From Bacteroidota bacterium (GTDB taxonomy: Bacteria > Bacteroidota > Bacteroidia > Bacteroidales > SKPS01): a DNA stretch of 64,000 bases. The number at the start of each line of letters is the position of its first letter. The stretch's first letter is position 1. Shown in pieces: positions 55,245 through 63,090 of the stretch. The stretch is taken from assembly GCA_022709695.1 (NCBI GenBank), contig JAKLII010000006.1, forward strand, positions 1 through 64,000. The letters run 5' to 3'. Under the pieces are notes generated by a model, which saw nothing but the letters and a program-made list of their open reading frames with translations, searched no databases and was not told where the DNA came from. The position numbers and the translations under genes are program-made.

Positions 55245-58196
55245 CTACTCCAGATCCAGTTCCATCTGTATCCCCTGCTCCTTATCCATGCTCACTGACG
55301 TGATGCCCCCCTGCGATTTCGGGGGCCTTCCCCTTCGGGCCTTTGGCTTCTCAGGCTGAGATGCTGGCGGTGGTACCAGCAAGGTATTCTCACGATCACC
55401 CTCCGTCAGGGTCTCTTTCTGCCCCTGTGCCTCCTCCTGTTCCTTTTCCTGTTCCTGTTCCTGTTCCTGTTCCTGCTCCTGTTCCTGCTCCTGCTCCTGC
55501 TCCTCCTCCTGTTCCTGTTCCTGTTCCTCTTCCTTTTTCTGCTCCTGCTCCTGCTCCTGTTCCTGCTCCTCTTCTTCTTCACCCGGAATCAAATCATCAG
55601 CCACGGCATCATCTCCGTTATAAACATCTTCTGTAAAGGCATCTTCTCCGGAATCAACCGTATCCGGTTCCGACACTTCATCAGGTTCAAAGGACGCTAC
55701 CGGAAACCATTCGACTTCAGAGATCCGGTTCTTGCTGATTCTTTTACCCTTGGCGCTCAGCCCCTTGACGGCAATAAACTCTTCTGCCCTGAAATTCTCA
55801 TCAGGTTTGGCCTTTGATGTGGCATCCAGTTCGTAAAGGATCTTCAGATCGACCTGATCCCCGAAAAACCAGCTGATGAGCCGTGAGCCCTCGCCACCGG
55901 TAAAGGATACCCTTTTATCAGAAGGCTCAAAAGTGAATCTTTTCAGGTAGGGAAATCCACTTTCCGGTTCCACATACACTACGTTGCAGATTTCATCCTG
56001 GTCGTATTTTCTGAGGTGCATCAGATCGTCATCGAAATGGGTGGCAAGGTCATAACCGTACAACCGGTACTCACCACCGGCGTATAGGACCAGGAGCTTT
56101 TCATCATGGCGGAATGCACCCAGGTAAAGCCCACGCTGGTCATAATTCAGCCTTCTGACAGCCTCATCAAACCACACAAGAATCGCTCCCAGGGTCGAAA
56201 TTCCATCCTCCTTCTTTACGATACTCTTGATCGAGTATTTCGACAGCATATTGCCTATTGAGCCTCTGCCCTTGATGGCCAGCGTTTTAAAGTCAAATTC
56301 AAAGTTAAGCTTGCGCAACCGTGCTTTGGGCCGCAGGAGCACTTTCACTACTTCCGCCTCTCCGTTGGGGTTGGCGGTAAAGTACAATACCCGGGTGCCG
56401 GCAGTCCCTTTGGTGAGGTTATACTCCTTGTCGCGTGTAACACCGGTAACTGCAAACCGCTTCACAAAATTGGCGCCGCCGGTACCATCGCGATACACCA
56501 GGTTATAGATTGTTCTTTCGTCGTTTCGCTTGAAAACGTCGATGTGAATAATATCTTTTCCGACAAAAACTTTATCAGCCACTTTAGTCACAAGACAAGT
56601 TCCATCCCTTCTGAACACAATAAGGTCATCGATATCAGAACAATCACATACAAATTCAGCCTTTTTTAACGACATACCGGCAAAGCCTTCCTCCCGGTCG
56701 ACGTACAGTTTGGCATTGGCCACTGCCACACTGGTGGCTTCAATATTCTCGAAGTTCCGGATTTCTGTTTGACGCTCCCTTCCGGTGCCGTACTTCCTCA
56801 GAAGCATTTCGAACCAGGCAATGGCATATTCTGTCAGATGCCCCAGGTGGTGCTGCACCTCCTTCATCTCCTCCTCGATCGATCGGATGACTTCATCCGC
56901 CTTGAAGGAGTCGTATTTAGATATCCGCTTGATTTTGATTTCAGTAAGCCTGATGATATCCTCACGGGTGATCTCTCTTCGGAAGAGCTTTTTATAAGGT
57001 TCCAACCCTTTGTCGATGGCTTCAATCACAGCCTCCCAGGTGGTACACTCCTCAATATCACGGTAGATACGTTTCTCAATAAAGATCTTTTCAAGGGATG
57101 AGAAGTGCCATTCCTCCAGAAGCTCTTCCATCCTGATCCTGAGTTCCATCTCGAGGAGCGAACGTGTTCGCAACGTGGAAATTCTGAGCAGCTCGGATAC
57201 CCCGGTAAACAGTGGCTTGTTGTTTTCGATCACGCAGGCATTGGGCGATATCGAGATTTCGCAGGCAGTGAAGGCATACAGGGCATCAATGGTCTGATCG
57301 GGGGAGGTGCCCGGGTGGAGGTGGATCAGAATTTCGGCATTACCGGCTGTATTGTCCTCTATTTTTCTGATTTTGATTTTCCCTTTATCATTTGCGCTGA
57401 TGATCGACTCGATCAGCGACCCGGTGGTGGTGGAGAAGGGAATTTCATTGATCACCAGGATCTTCTTATCCTGAATTCCGATTCTCGCCCTGATACGGAT
57501 TTTTCCGCCCCGTAAACCATCATTGTATTTGGAAATATCCATCAGCCCCCCGGTGCTGAAATCAGGAAACAGTGTGAAAGGCTCTTCTTTCAGGACCGCA
57601 ATGGAAGCCTGCAGCAATTCGGTGAAATTATGGGGAAGGATCTTTGAGGCAAGGCCCACCGCAATCCCTTCGACCCCCTGGGCCAGGAGCAGCGGGAATT
57701 TCACAGGCAGGGCAACCGGTTCCCTGTTGCGCCCGTCATAGGATGCCTTCCATTGGGTGGTTTTCGGGTTAAAAGCCACCTCAAGGGCAAACTTTGACAA
57801 CCGGGCTTCGATGTAACGGGGCGCGGCCGCTGCATCGCCTGTAAGCACATTGCCCCAGTTGCCCTGCATGTCGATGAGCAATTCCTTCTGGCCAAGCTGC
57901 ACCAGTGCATCCCCAATGGAAACATCGCCATGGGGGTGGTATTTCATGGTGTGCCCTATGATGTTGGCTACTTTGTTGTACCTGCCGTCATCGAGTTCCC
58001 GCATCGAGTGCAGAATCCTGCGCTGCACCGGTTTCAGGCCATCCTCCAGCATGGGTACGGCCCGCTCCAGAATCACATAGGAAGCATAATCGAGAAACCA
58101 GTTTTCGAACATGCCCGGCAGTTTCATGATATGATACTGCTCCTGCTCCTGCTGATTGTCCTCCTGGATTCCTTCGTTGTCCGTGTGATCCGTCAT
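55245..58196 (-). CDS. parC: DNA topoisomerase IV subunit A, Bacteroidota type, with E/Q-repeat tail (983 aa)
   Basis: The breakage-reunion subunit of topoisomerase IV, which decatenates chromosomes with ParE. The N-terminal core shows LEDGLKPVQRRIL (50-62), YHPHGDVSIGDALV (86-99) and the catalytic tyrosine Y128 in AAPRYIEARLS. A degenerate beta-pinwheel C-terminal region (about 510-850) lacks a GyrA box, so this is ParC rather than GyrA. After about residue 870 the protein becomes a low-complexity acidic segment of alternating Glu and Gln (about 873-923). It ends with an AT-hook-like RRGRPPK (about 955) and a short acidic tail. It starts 11 bp after the stop of the BatA-like gene, so the two are very probably co-transcribed. 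The tail is dispensable-looking and variable; catalysis should not depend on it. Confidence 0.93.
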   Translation of the reverse strand: MTDHTDNEGIQEDNQQEQEQYHIMKLPGMFENWFLDYASYVILERAVPMLEDGLKPVQRRILHSMRELDDGRYNKVANIIGHTMKYHPHGDVSIGDALVQLGQKELLIDMQGNWGNVLTGDAAAAPRYIEARLSKFALEVAFNPKTTQWKASYDGRNREPVALPVKFPLLLAQGVEGIAVGLASKILPHNFTELLQASIAVLKEEPFTLFPDFSTGGLMDISKYNDGLRGGKIRIRARIGIQDKKILVINEIPFSTTTGSLIESIISANDKGKIKIRKIEDNTAGNAEILIHLHPGTSPDQTIDALYAFTACEISISPNACVIENNKPLFTGVSELLRISTLRTRSLLEMELRIRMEELLEEWHFSSLEKIFIEKRIYRDIEECTTWEAVIEAIDKGLEPYKKLFRREITREDIIRLTEIKIKRISKYDSFKADEVIRSIEEEMKEVQHHLGHLTEYAIAWFEMLLRKYGTGRERQTEIRNFENIEATSVAVANAKLYVDREEGFAGMSLKKAEFVCDCSDIDDLIVFRRDGTCLVTKVADKVFVGKDIIHIDVFKRNDERTIYNLVYRDGTGGANFVKRFAVTGVTRDKEYNLTKGTAGTRVLYFTANPNGEAEVVKVLLRPKARLRKLNFEFDFKTLAIKGRGSIGNMLSKYSIKSIVKKEDGISTLGAILVWFDEAVRRLNYDQRGLYLGAFRHDEKLLVLYAGGEYRLYGYDLATHFDDDLMHLRKYDQDEICNVVYVEPESGFPYLKRFTFEPSDKRVSFTGGEGSRLISWFFGDQVDLKILYELDATSKAKPDENFRAEEFIAVKGLSAKGKRISKNRISEVEWFPVASFEPDEVSEPDTVDSGEDAFTEDVYNGDDAVADDLIPGEEEEEQEQEQEQEQKKEEEQEQEQEEEQEQEQEQEQEQEQEQEQEKEQEEAQGQKETLTEGDRENTLLVPPPASQPEKPKARRGRPPKSQGGITSVSMDKEQGIQMELDLE
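55429..55580 (-). repeat. In-frame hexanucleotide microsatellite in parC
   Basis: On the plus strand the unit is tcctgt/tcctgc with occasional tcctcc or tcctct, encoding Glu-Gln pairs on the minus strand. Because the unit is 6 bases, slippage would change tail length without breaking the frame. Confidence 0.9.
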
Positions 58197-58207
58197 ATTG
58201 ATGGGTA

Positions 58208-60280
58208 TTACCGCGTATTGTCATTCTGCCATGGCCAGTTCCTGCGCAGCAGAATTACCTCAATCAGCAGAAAAATCAGTGATGCCATTACAAAGAACCG
58301 CCACAAGGGTTTCCCCTCAGATGATTCCCTCAGCTTGTCTCCTGTGCTTTTCCCCGCTTCCTTCAGCAATGTAAAATTCCGTATATCCGAACCTTCCAGC
58401 CAGTTCTGCAGCTTTTTTTCATCTGCACACTGCATATCAGATTCTGTATCCCGCAGATTGAATGCCAACGGTGCTATGACACTGTCACCGGCAAACACCT
58501 GGTAATTGCCGGGAATAACCACCTGATCCTCAAAAAAGAGCAGATATCCGAAAGGGTCACTCCGGTGACCGGGAATAAATTCAAAAGGACTGTCATTTGC
58601 TTTCACCCTGAAAGGCTCCTCCCCCATCACACCATCCCAGGGGATTACTGCTGATTTATCGATACCGAGGGTATTAAACAGAGGTGGGGCAACTCCACTG
58701 TATAAAGCCATGTTCACCACGGGAGGAACGAAAAGTTCAGGCAGCGCGGCAAGGTTCGAATAGTCTTCCGTGAGTGGAACCGCAAAGAGGTAAACAGCTC
58801 CTTTTCCGGAGGTAGATGAAAGCCAGAAAGGCCTGTCATTCAGCATTTTCATGATCCAATCCTCCTTTCCCTCCCCTTTAAGGATCAACGGATAGTGGGT
58901 ATTCACACGGGGTAACGCCGGATTGGTGGGACGGGTTGCGAACACACCCTTAAACAAAGGATGCTCCGTGTTGATGGAAGAAACACGGGTATCTGCAGTA
59001 TCAGGGGTACCATAGGCAGCAACCCCCAGGGTATTCAGGAGGGCATTCAGCTGTGCCGGATCCTTTCCGGCAGAGGGTGGCAGTACCGCCATGCTTCCAC
59101 CCGAAGTTACATAATTCACCAAAGCATCCTGCATTCCATCGGTAACCTGTTCAATGCCATTCAGAAAAATCATATCATAACGGCTCAGGGCTGCATAATC
59201 GATCTGGGTCGAAGGGCGTACATCCAGCCTGAAAAGGGAGTCGTTGCCAAAGATGCGGGAGAAGGCCACGTCTTTCTGGTCCCCATCCAACAGCAGGAGG
59301 TTCCTGGCGGCAGCAACCCGAAAACCCAGGTAAAAGCGGTCGTCGAAAATGATGGGATTGTCCTCGAGGCTGACAAATCCCTGATAAATCCCTTCTGACG
59401 GGATGCGCGCCGATAACTTCACCGGGATCCTTGCCCCTGCGGGTACGGTAACGGCAGCTACCGCAACCTCCTTTCCATGGATATTCAGGGCTATCGGCAC
59501 CTCCTCGGCATCCGATGAACCAGAATTGCCCACCCGGGCAAAAAGCTCCATCACCTGGCCGGTACGCATCACCGGTATCTCTGACCAGACAGAATCGATA
59601 TACAGATTGTGATCAGAAGTTCCTGCCAGGGGTACCAGATAACCCCTTATACCCTCCGGAGGGGTTGCTTCCTCAGGTTTCACCGTTGCGAGCTGAAAAT
59701 CGCTGATCATAAACAGGGTGATCGCCCTGCTGGGGTTTCGCTTTTTCAGATCCCCCACCCTTTCATAAATCTCCTGAGCACTTCTGCTGACAGGAGAATA
59801 GCGTACTGAGGACAACAGGTTCAGAAAATCGGAACGGTTTACGATCCTTGAAAATGTTGCTGAGAAATCGTTTGTAATCAGATAAAACTCTTCAGAAGGT
59901 CCGTAATAACCCGCCACTTCTGCAGCCTTCCGTGCAGCAGTTTCCAGCAGGATCCCCTGCCGCCCCTGTGCCTGCATACTGTAGGAATTGTCGAGATATA
60001 CAACCACCAACGGTTTGCCTTTCAGAGGAACAGCACCCCTGTCCAGCAGAACCGGACCGGCAAATGCCATCACAAGGGCTGTCAGGGCAAGCATACGCGC
60101 CAGCAGCACCAGCAGGTGCCTGATCCTCGACTTCTTTCTGCTCTCCAGTTTTAACTCCCTCAGAAATCGTACATTGGTAAAAAAAACCTTACGCGGCTTC
60201 CGGAAATTAAAGAGATGCACCAGCACAGGAATGGAGAGTGCCAGCAGCGCAAACAGGATGTTGGGATATAAAAACTGCAT
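58208..60280 (-). CDS. BatA-like membrane protein with vWA domain (690 aa)
   Basis: The N-terminal double-helix BatA-type module (TIGR02226/PF07584-like) has a membrane segment at about 3-23, the signature FNFRKPRKVFFTNVRFL (25-41), and a second segment at about 55-77. A von Willebrand A-like fold follows, with a DxSxS metal site at D97-S99-S101 (YLDNSYSMQ). The rest is periplasmic or cytoplasmic beta-rich sequence (a glutamine-amidotransferase-like region around IFLNGIEQVTDG), and a C-terminal membrane segment is at about 666-684. The start was placed at the ATG at 60280; the ATG at 60310 lies upstream of the -7 box at 60298-60305. The family is linked to cell-envelope stress or aerotolerance (Bat) proteins, but its function is unproven. 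It is the probable first gene of an operon with parC. Confidence 0.88.
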   Translation of the reverse strand: MQFLYPNILFALLALSIPVLVHLFNFRKPRKVFFTNVRFLRELKLESRKKSRIRHLLVLLARMLALTALVMAFAGPVLLDRGAVPLKGKPLVVVYLDNSYSMQAQGRQGILLETAARKAAEVAGYYGPSEEFYLITNDFSATFSRIVNRSDFLNLLSSVRYSPVSRSAQEIYERVGDLKKRNPSRAITLFMISDFQLATVKPEEATPPEGIRGYLVPLAGTSDHNLYIDSVWSEIPVMRTGQVMELFARVGNSGSSDAEEVPIALNIHGKEVAVAAVTVPAGARIPVKLSARIPSEGIYQGFVSLEDNPIIFDDRFYLGFRVAAARNLLLLDGDQKDVAFSRIFGNDSLFRLDVRPSTQIDYAALSRYDMIFLNGIEQVTDGMQDALVNYVTSGGSMAVLPPSAGKDPAQLNALLNTLGVAAYGTPDTADTRVSSINTEHPLFKGVFATRPTNPALPRVNTHYPLILKGEGKEDWIMKMLNDRPFWLSSTSGKGAVYLFAVPLTEDYSNLAALPELFVPPVVNMALYSGVAPPLFNTLGIDKSAVIPWDGVMGEEPFRVKANDSPFEFIPGHRSDPFGYLLFFEDQVVIPGNYQVFAGDSVIAPLAFNLRDTESDMQCADEKKLQNWLEGSDIRNFTLLKEAGKSTGDKLRESSEGKPLWRFFVMASLIFLLIEVILLRRNWPWQNDNTR

Positions 60281-60297
60281 AATCAATCGTAGGCCTG

Positions 60298-60305
60298 CAA
60301 AGGTA
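60298..60305 (-). promoter_or_regulatory. -7 box of the batA-like/parC operon
   Basis: TACCTTTG on the minus strand is a perfect TAnnTTTG, 17 bases upstream of the ATG at 60280, giving a very short leader. It supports choosing 60280 over 60310 as the start. No good -33 box was seen. Confidence 0.5.
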
Positions 60306-60365
60306 ATCATTAAACTTTTCCGTCACGCGAAGGTCAAACGGCAGTACCATAAATTATCACCGTTT

Positions 60366-60397
60366 TTTCTCAGACAGAAAAAAATATGTTACTTTTG
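60366..60397 (+). promoter_or_regulatory. Promoter of the 60459/60904 gene pair
   Basis: TTTC (60366-60369), a 20-base spacer, then TACTTTTG (60390-60397), a perfect -7 box. The leader is about 55 bases. The 178-bp gap to the batA-like gene holds both divergent promoters and nothing else I can identify. Confidence 0.55.
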
Positions 60398-60458
60398 TCA
60401 GGATGTGCAACCAAAGCTGGTTTCTGTCTGTCTGTAAAACAATTAAACCATACGCTAT

Positions 60459-60890
60459 ATGAAATCAAAACTTACAGGATTTGCCGTTACATTACTGCTG
60501 GCCATCACCATGGCATCCTTCACTTCCGATAAGGAAACCCTCTACAAAGAGACTGAAGGGATTAAAATCACTTATACCAAACAGCAAAAACAGCTCAATC
60601 CCACCGAAGTTGCAGAGTACCTTATTGTGAAAATTTCCAACACCAACAGCTATGCTGTAAAACTCAACTGGAAGCTGGATCTCTGGTACAACGGCAACTG
60701 CCGCACCTGCGACAAACCCTCACCCACCGGTTATGAATTTGAGCTGGACCTGAAACCCGGTGAAACGGTTACCGGCGATATCAACAAAGATGATTTGATG
60801 CTGAAAATCTGGTTCAGGAATATCAAACCTGCCCGTGAAGGTGGACTTACCCGGTTTGAGTTCACGAACCTGACAGTTTCAAAGAATTAA
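60459..60890 (+). CDS. Small exported protein of unknown function (143 aa)
   Basis: It has a signal peptide (MKSKLTGFAVTLLLAITMAS). The mature part is a single small beta-rich domain with Ig-like character: VAEYLIVKISNTNSYAVKLNW, then a cysteine pair CRTC (C81, C84) that could form a disulfide or bind metal, and a LKPGETVTGDI turn. It has no lipobox and no sorting tail, so it probably stays in the periplasm. It is 13 bp upstream of the next gene and most likely co-transcribed with it. I do not recognise the family. Confidence 0.82.
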   Translation: MKSKLTGFAVTLLLAITMASFTSDKETLYKETEGIKITYTKQQKQLNPTEVAEYLIVKISNTNSYAVKLNWKLDLWYNGNCRTCDKPSPTGYEFELDLKPGETVTGDINKDDLMLKIWFRNIKPAREGGLTRFEFTNLTVSKN

Positions 60891-60903
60891 CAATCTGTTG
60901 GTT

Positions 60904-63048
60904 ATGAAAAGAATCAAGCGATTCAGATTTTTTTTATTGCTGTGGATCGCCGGAACTGCAGGGGTTTCATACGGGCAGTTGGCACTCAACGTTTCCATGA
61001 CCCCTCAGCAGCTGGTGCAGAATGTTTTGGTGGGAACCGGTGTGGTGGTAACCAACATCACCTATTCGGGTTCGGCCGGTGCTATCGGGTCCTTTACCAA
61101 CGGTGGCACCACCAACATCGGACTTGGAAGTGGCGTAATTCTTACCAGCGGAGCCATCAGCGTTGTGCCCGGACCTAATAATTCAGGAAGCGCGGGTCAG
61201 AGCAACTCAATGCCGGGCGATCCTACCCTTCAATCCCTCATCCCAGGATACACCACCTATGATGCTTCGGTATTCGAGTTCGATTTTGTGCCCCTCAGCG
61301 ACACCATCAAATTCAGGTATGTGTTCGGATCTGATGAATACCCGGAATATGCGAACTCCAACTACAATGACGTATTCGGGTTTTTTATCACAGGGCCGAA
61401 CCCACTGGGAGGAAATTACAGCAGCTACAACATTGCCCGGTTACCCGGCACCTCAACTCCGGTATCCATCAACAATGTAAACAACGGCACCTCCAATGGC
61501 GGCCCCTGCATCAATTGCCAGTACTATATCAACAATGCCAATGGAGTAACCATTCAGTACGATGCCTTTACAACTGTGTTAACTGCATGGGCCCTCGTAA
61601 CACCCTGTGTTTCATATCATTTCAAGATTGGGGTGGCAGATGCCGGCGACGGAATCCTGGACTCAGGTGTCTTCCTTGAAGCCAACAGTTTTTCAACCGA
61701 TGCGATTGAAGTAGAGACCGAATACAGTATACCAGGTGCCGGGAAGTCGGCCATTGAAGGCTGCAACAATGCCATCGTAAAATTCTCCATAAGCAAATTT
61801 GCCACAGACACCATCTGGGTTCTCATCGACACGATGTACGGTACTGCTACCAATGGCGTTGATTTTGCCTCCATACCCAATAAAGCCTATATTCTTCCCG
61901 GCCAGAAAACAGGCTCCATCACCATTGCACCCTTTATCGACTACATCACCGAAGGCACCGAATATATCACCCTCATCATCCCCACATCACCCTGTACCAT
62001 CGATACCCTCACAATTCCAATCCTGGATTATGTGCCGGTTACCCTCAACATGATGAATGACACCACGGTGTGTGAGACGGCTGCACCCTTATGGGTACAG
62101 GCTACGCAGGGCGCCCCTCCCTATACCTATGCGTGGACGCCGGCCGCAACCCTTAGCAGCGCTTCCATCGCCAACCCCGTTGCAAATACCCCGGTTACCA
62201 CCACCTATACAGTTACCGTGAAAGATACCACCGCATGCCCGGCTGTCAAAGACTCCATGGTGGTTACCATAGTACCCAAACCCTCCGTGAGTTTTATGCC
62301 TGATAAATTCTCGGGGTGTGAACCTGTAACCGTGAACTTCACCGACTTTTCCGCACCTGCCATTACCGCCTGGAACTGGGATTTCGGCGACGGAGGTACC
62401 TCAACGATAAAGAATCCAACCCATACCTACATAGCCGGAACCTACTCCATCGTACTCAGCGTTACCACGGCCGATGGCTGCACCGGATCCTTTGCCGCAA
62501 ATAACCTCATCAAGGTATTCCCTATGCCCAAACCCTACTTTGATCCGGTACCTGCGGTAGCCCCCATCGACAATCCGGTAATCAACTTCAACAATATGAC
62601 CGTCAATGGATCCATCTGGGCATGGAACTTTGGCGATCCGGGTTCAGGTGCAAACAACACCTCATCCCAGCAGCACCCATCCCATACCTACAATGGCGAC
62701 GGCACCTATACCGTGTGGCTGGTAGCCAGCACCCCCGACGGATGCATCGATTCGATCTCCCGGCAGGTGATGATTATCATCGATAAAATCGAAATCCCCA
62801 ATGTGATTACTCCCAACAGCGACGGTTTCAACGATGTGTTCTTTATCAAGAATATCGACAAGCTTAAATCTTCACGGCTGATCATTTACAACCGCTGGGG
62901 CAAAAAGGTGTTTGAGATGGAAAACTATGACAACACCTGGGATGCCCGCAACCACTCCGATGGGGTGTATTACTGGACCCTCGAATACAGCACCTTTTTC
63001 CGCGATTCAAAGGAACACGGCACCGTAACGGTGTTGCGAGACATGTAG
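60904..63048 (+). CDS. Choice-of-anchor L / PKD protein with T9SS type B (gliding-associated) tail (714 aa)
   Basis: A secreted surface protein. The start is the ATG at 60904 (MKRIKRFRFFLLLW..., cleavage near SYGQ); a TTG two codons upstream is less likely. Approximate domains: choice-of-anchor L 33-275 (FVFGSDEYPEYANSNYNDVFG-like core around RYVFGSDEYPEY and YNDVFGFFITGPNP), Calx-beta-like 279-379 (GTATNGVDF, EGTEYITLII), an Ig-like stretch 380-455, PKD 458-540 (WNWDFGDGGTSTIKNPTHTY), a second PKD 542-628, and a CHU_C / T9SS type B sorting domain 629-714 (ITPNSDGFNDVF, IYNRWGKKVFE, DGVYYWTLEY). Type B tails typify gliding-motility and surface-adhesin proteins, unlike the type A tails in the giant-protein cluster. 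Its TAG stop lies in the repeat element shared with the parE end. Confidence 0.92.
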   Translation: MKRIKRFRFFLLLWIAGTAGVSYGQLALNVSMTPQQLVQNVLVGTGVVVTNITYSGSAGAIGSFTNGGTTNIGLGSGVILTSGAISVVPGPNNSGSAGQSNSMPGDPTLQSLIPGYTTYDASVFEFDFVPLSDTIKFRYVFGSDEYPEYANSNYNDVFGFFITGPNPLGGNYSSYNIARLPGTSTPVSINNVNNGTSNGGPCINCQYYINNANGVTIQYDAFTTVLTAWALVTPCVSYHFKIGVADAGDGILDSGVFLEANSFSTDAIEVETEYSIPGAGKSAIEGCNNAIVKFSISKFATDTIWVLIDTMYGTATNGVDFASIPNKAYILPGQKTGSITIAPFIDYITEGTEYITLIIPTSPCTIDTLTIPILDYVPVTLNMMNDTTVCETAAPLWVQATQGAPPYTYAWTPAATLSSASIANPVANTPVTTTYTVTVKDTTACPAVKDSMVVTIVPKPSVSFMPDKFSGCEPVTVNFTDFSAPAITAWNWDFGDGGTSTIKNPTHTYIAGTYSIVLSVTTADGCTGSFAANNLIKVFPMPKPYFDPVPAVAPIDNPVINFNNMTVNGSIWAWNFGDPGSGANNTSSQQHPSHTYNGDGTYTVWLVASTPDGCIDSISRQVMIIIDKIEIPNVITPNSDGFNDVFFIKNIDKLKSSRLIIYNRWGKKVFEMENYDNTWDARNHSDGVYYWTLEYSTFFRDSKEHGTVTVLRDM

Positions 63049-63090
63049 GGTCAAGGCATGATAATAGGGTCAAGGCATGCCTTGACCCTA
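63046..63090. repeat. Palindromic repeat element between convergent genes
   Basis: A perfect 26-bp palindrome (63065-63090; half-arm tagggtcaaggca) is preceded by a direct copy of its left 15 bases (63046-63060) and a 4-base spacer. The TAG at its left end is the stop of the 60904 gene, and the complementary cta at its right end is the stop of parE. There is no flanking U tract, so it is REP-like rather than a classical terminator, although a stem-loop could still end or stabilise both messages. Confidence 0.9.

Noticed and set aside
55429-55580. Phase-variable on/off switch in parC
   Set aside because: The repeat unit is 6 bases, so unit gain or loss keeps the frame. Only length variation, not switching, is expected.
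55343-55636. Plus-strand frame with a long Pro-Val / Pro-Ala repeat
   Set aside because: It is the antisense reading of the parC Glu/Gln hexamer tract. It has no signal peptide or promoter, and parC is plainly the coding strand.
55245-58196. DNA gyrase subunit A
   Set aside because: There is no GyrA box in the C-terminal domain, and the nearby B subunit has ParE-type sequence.
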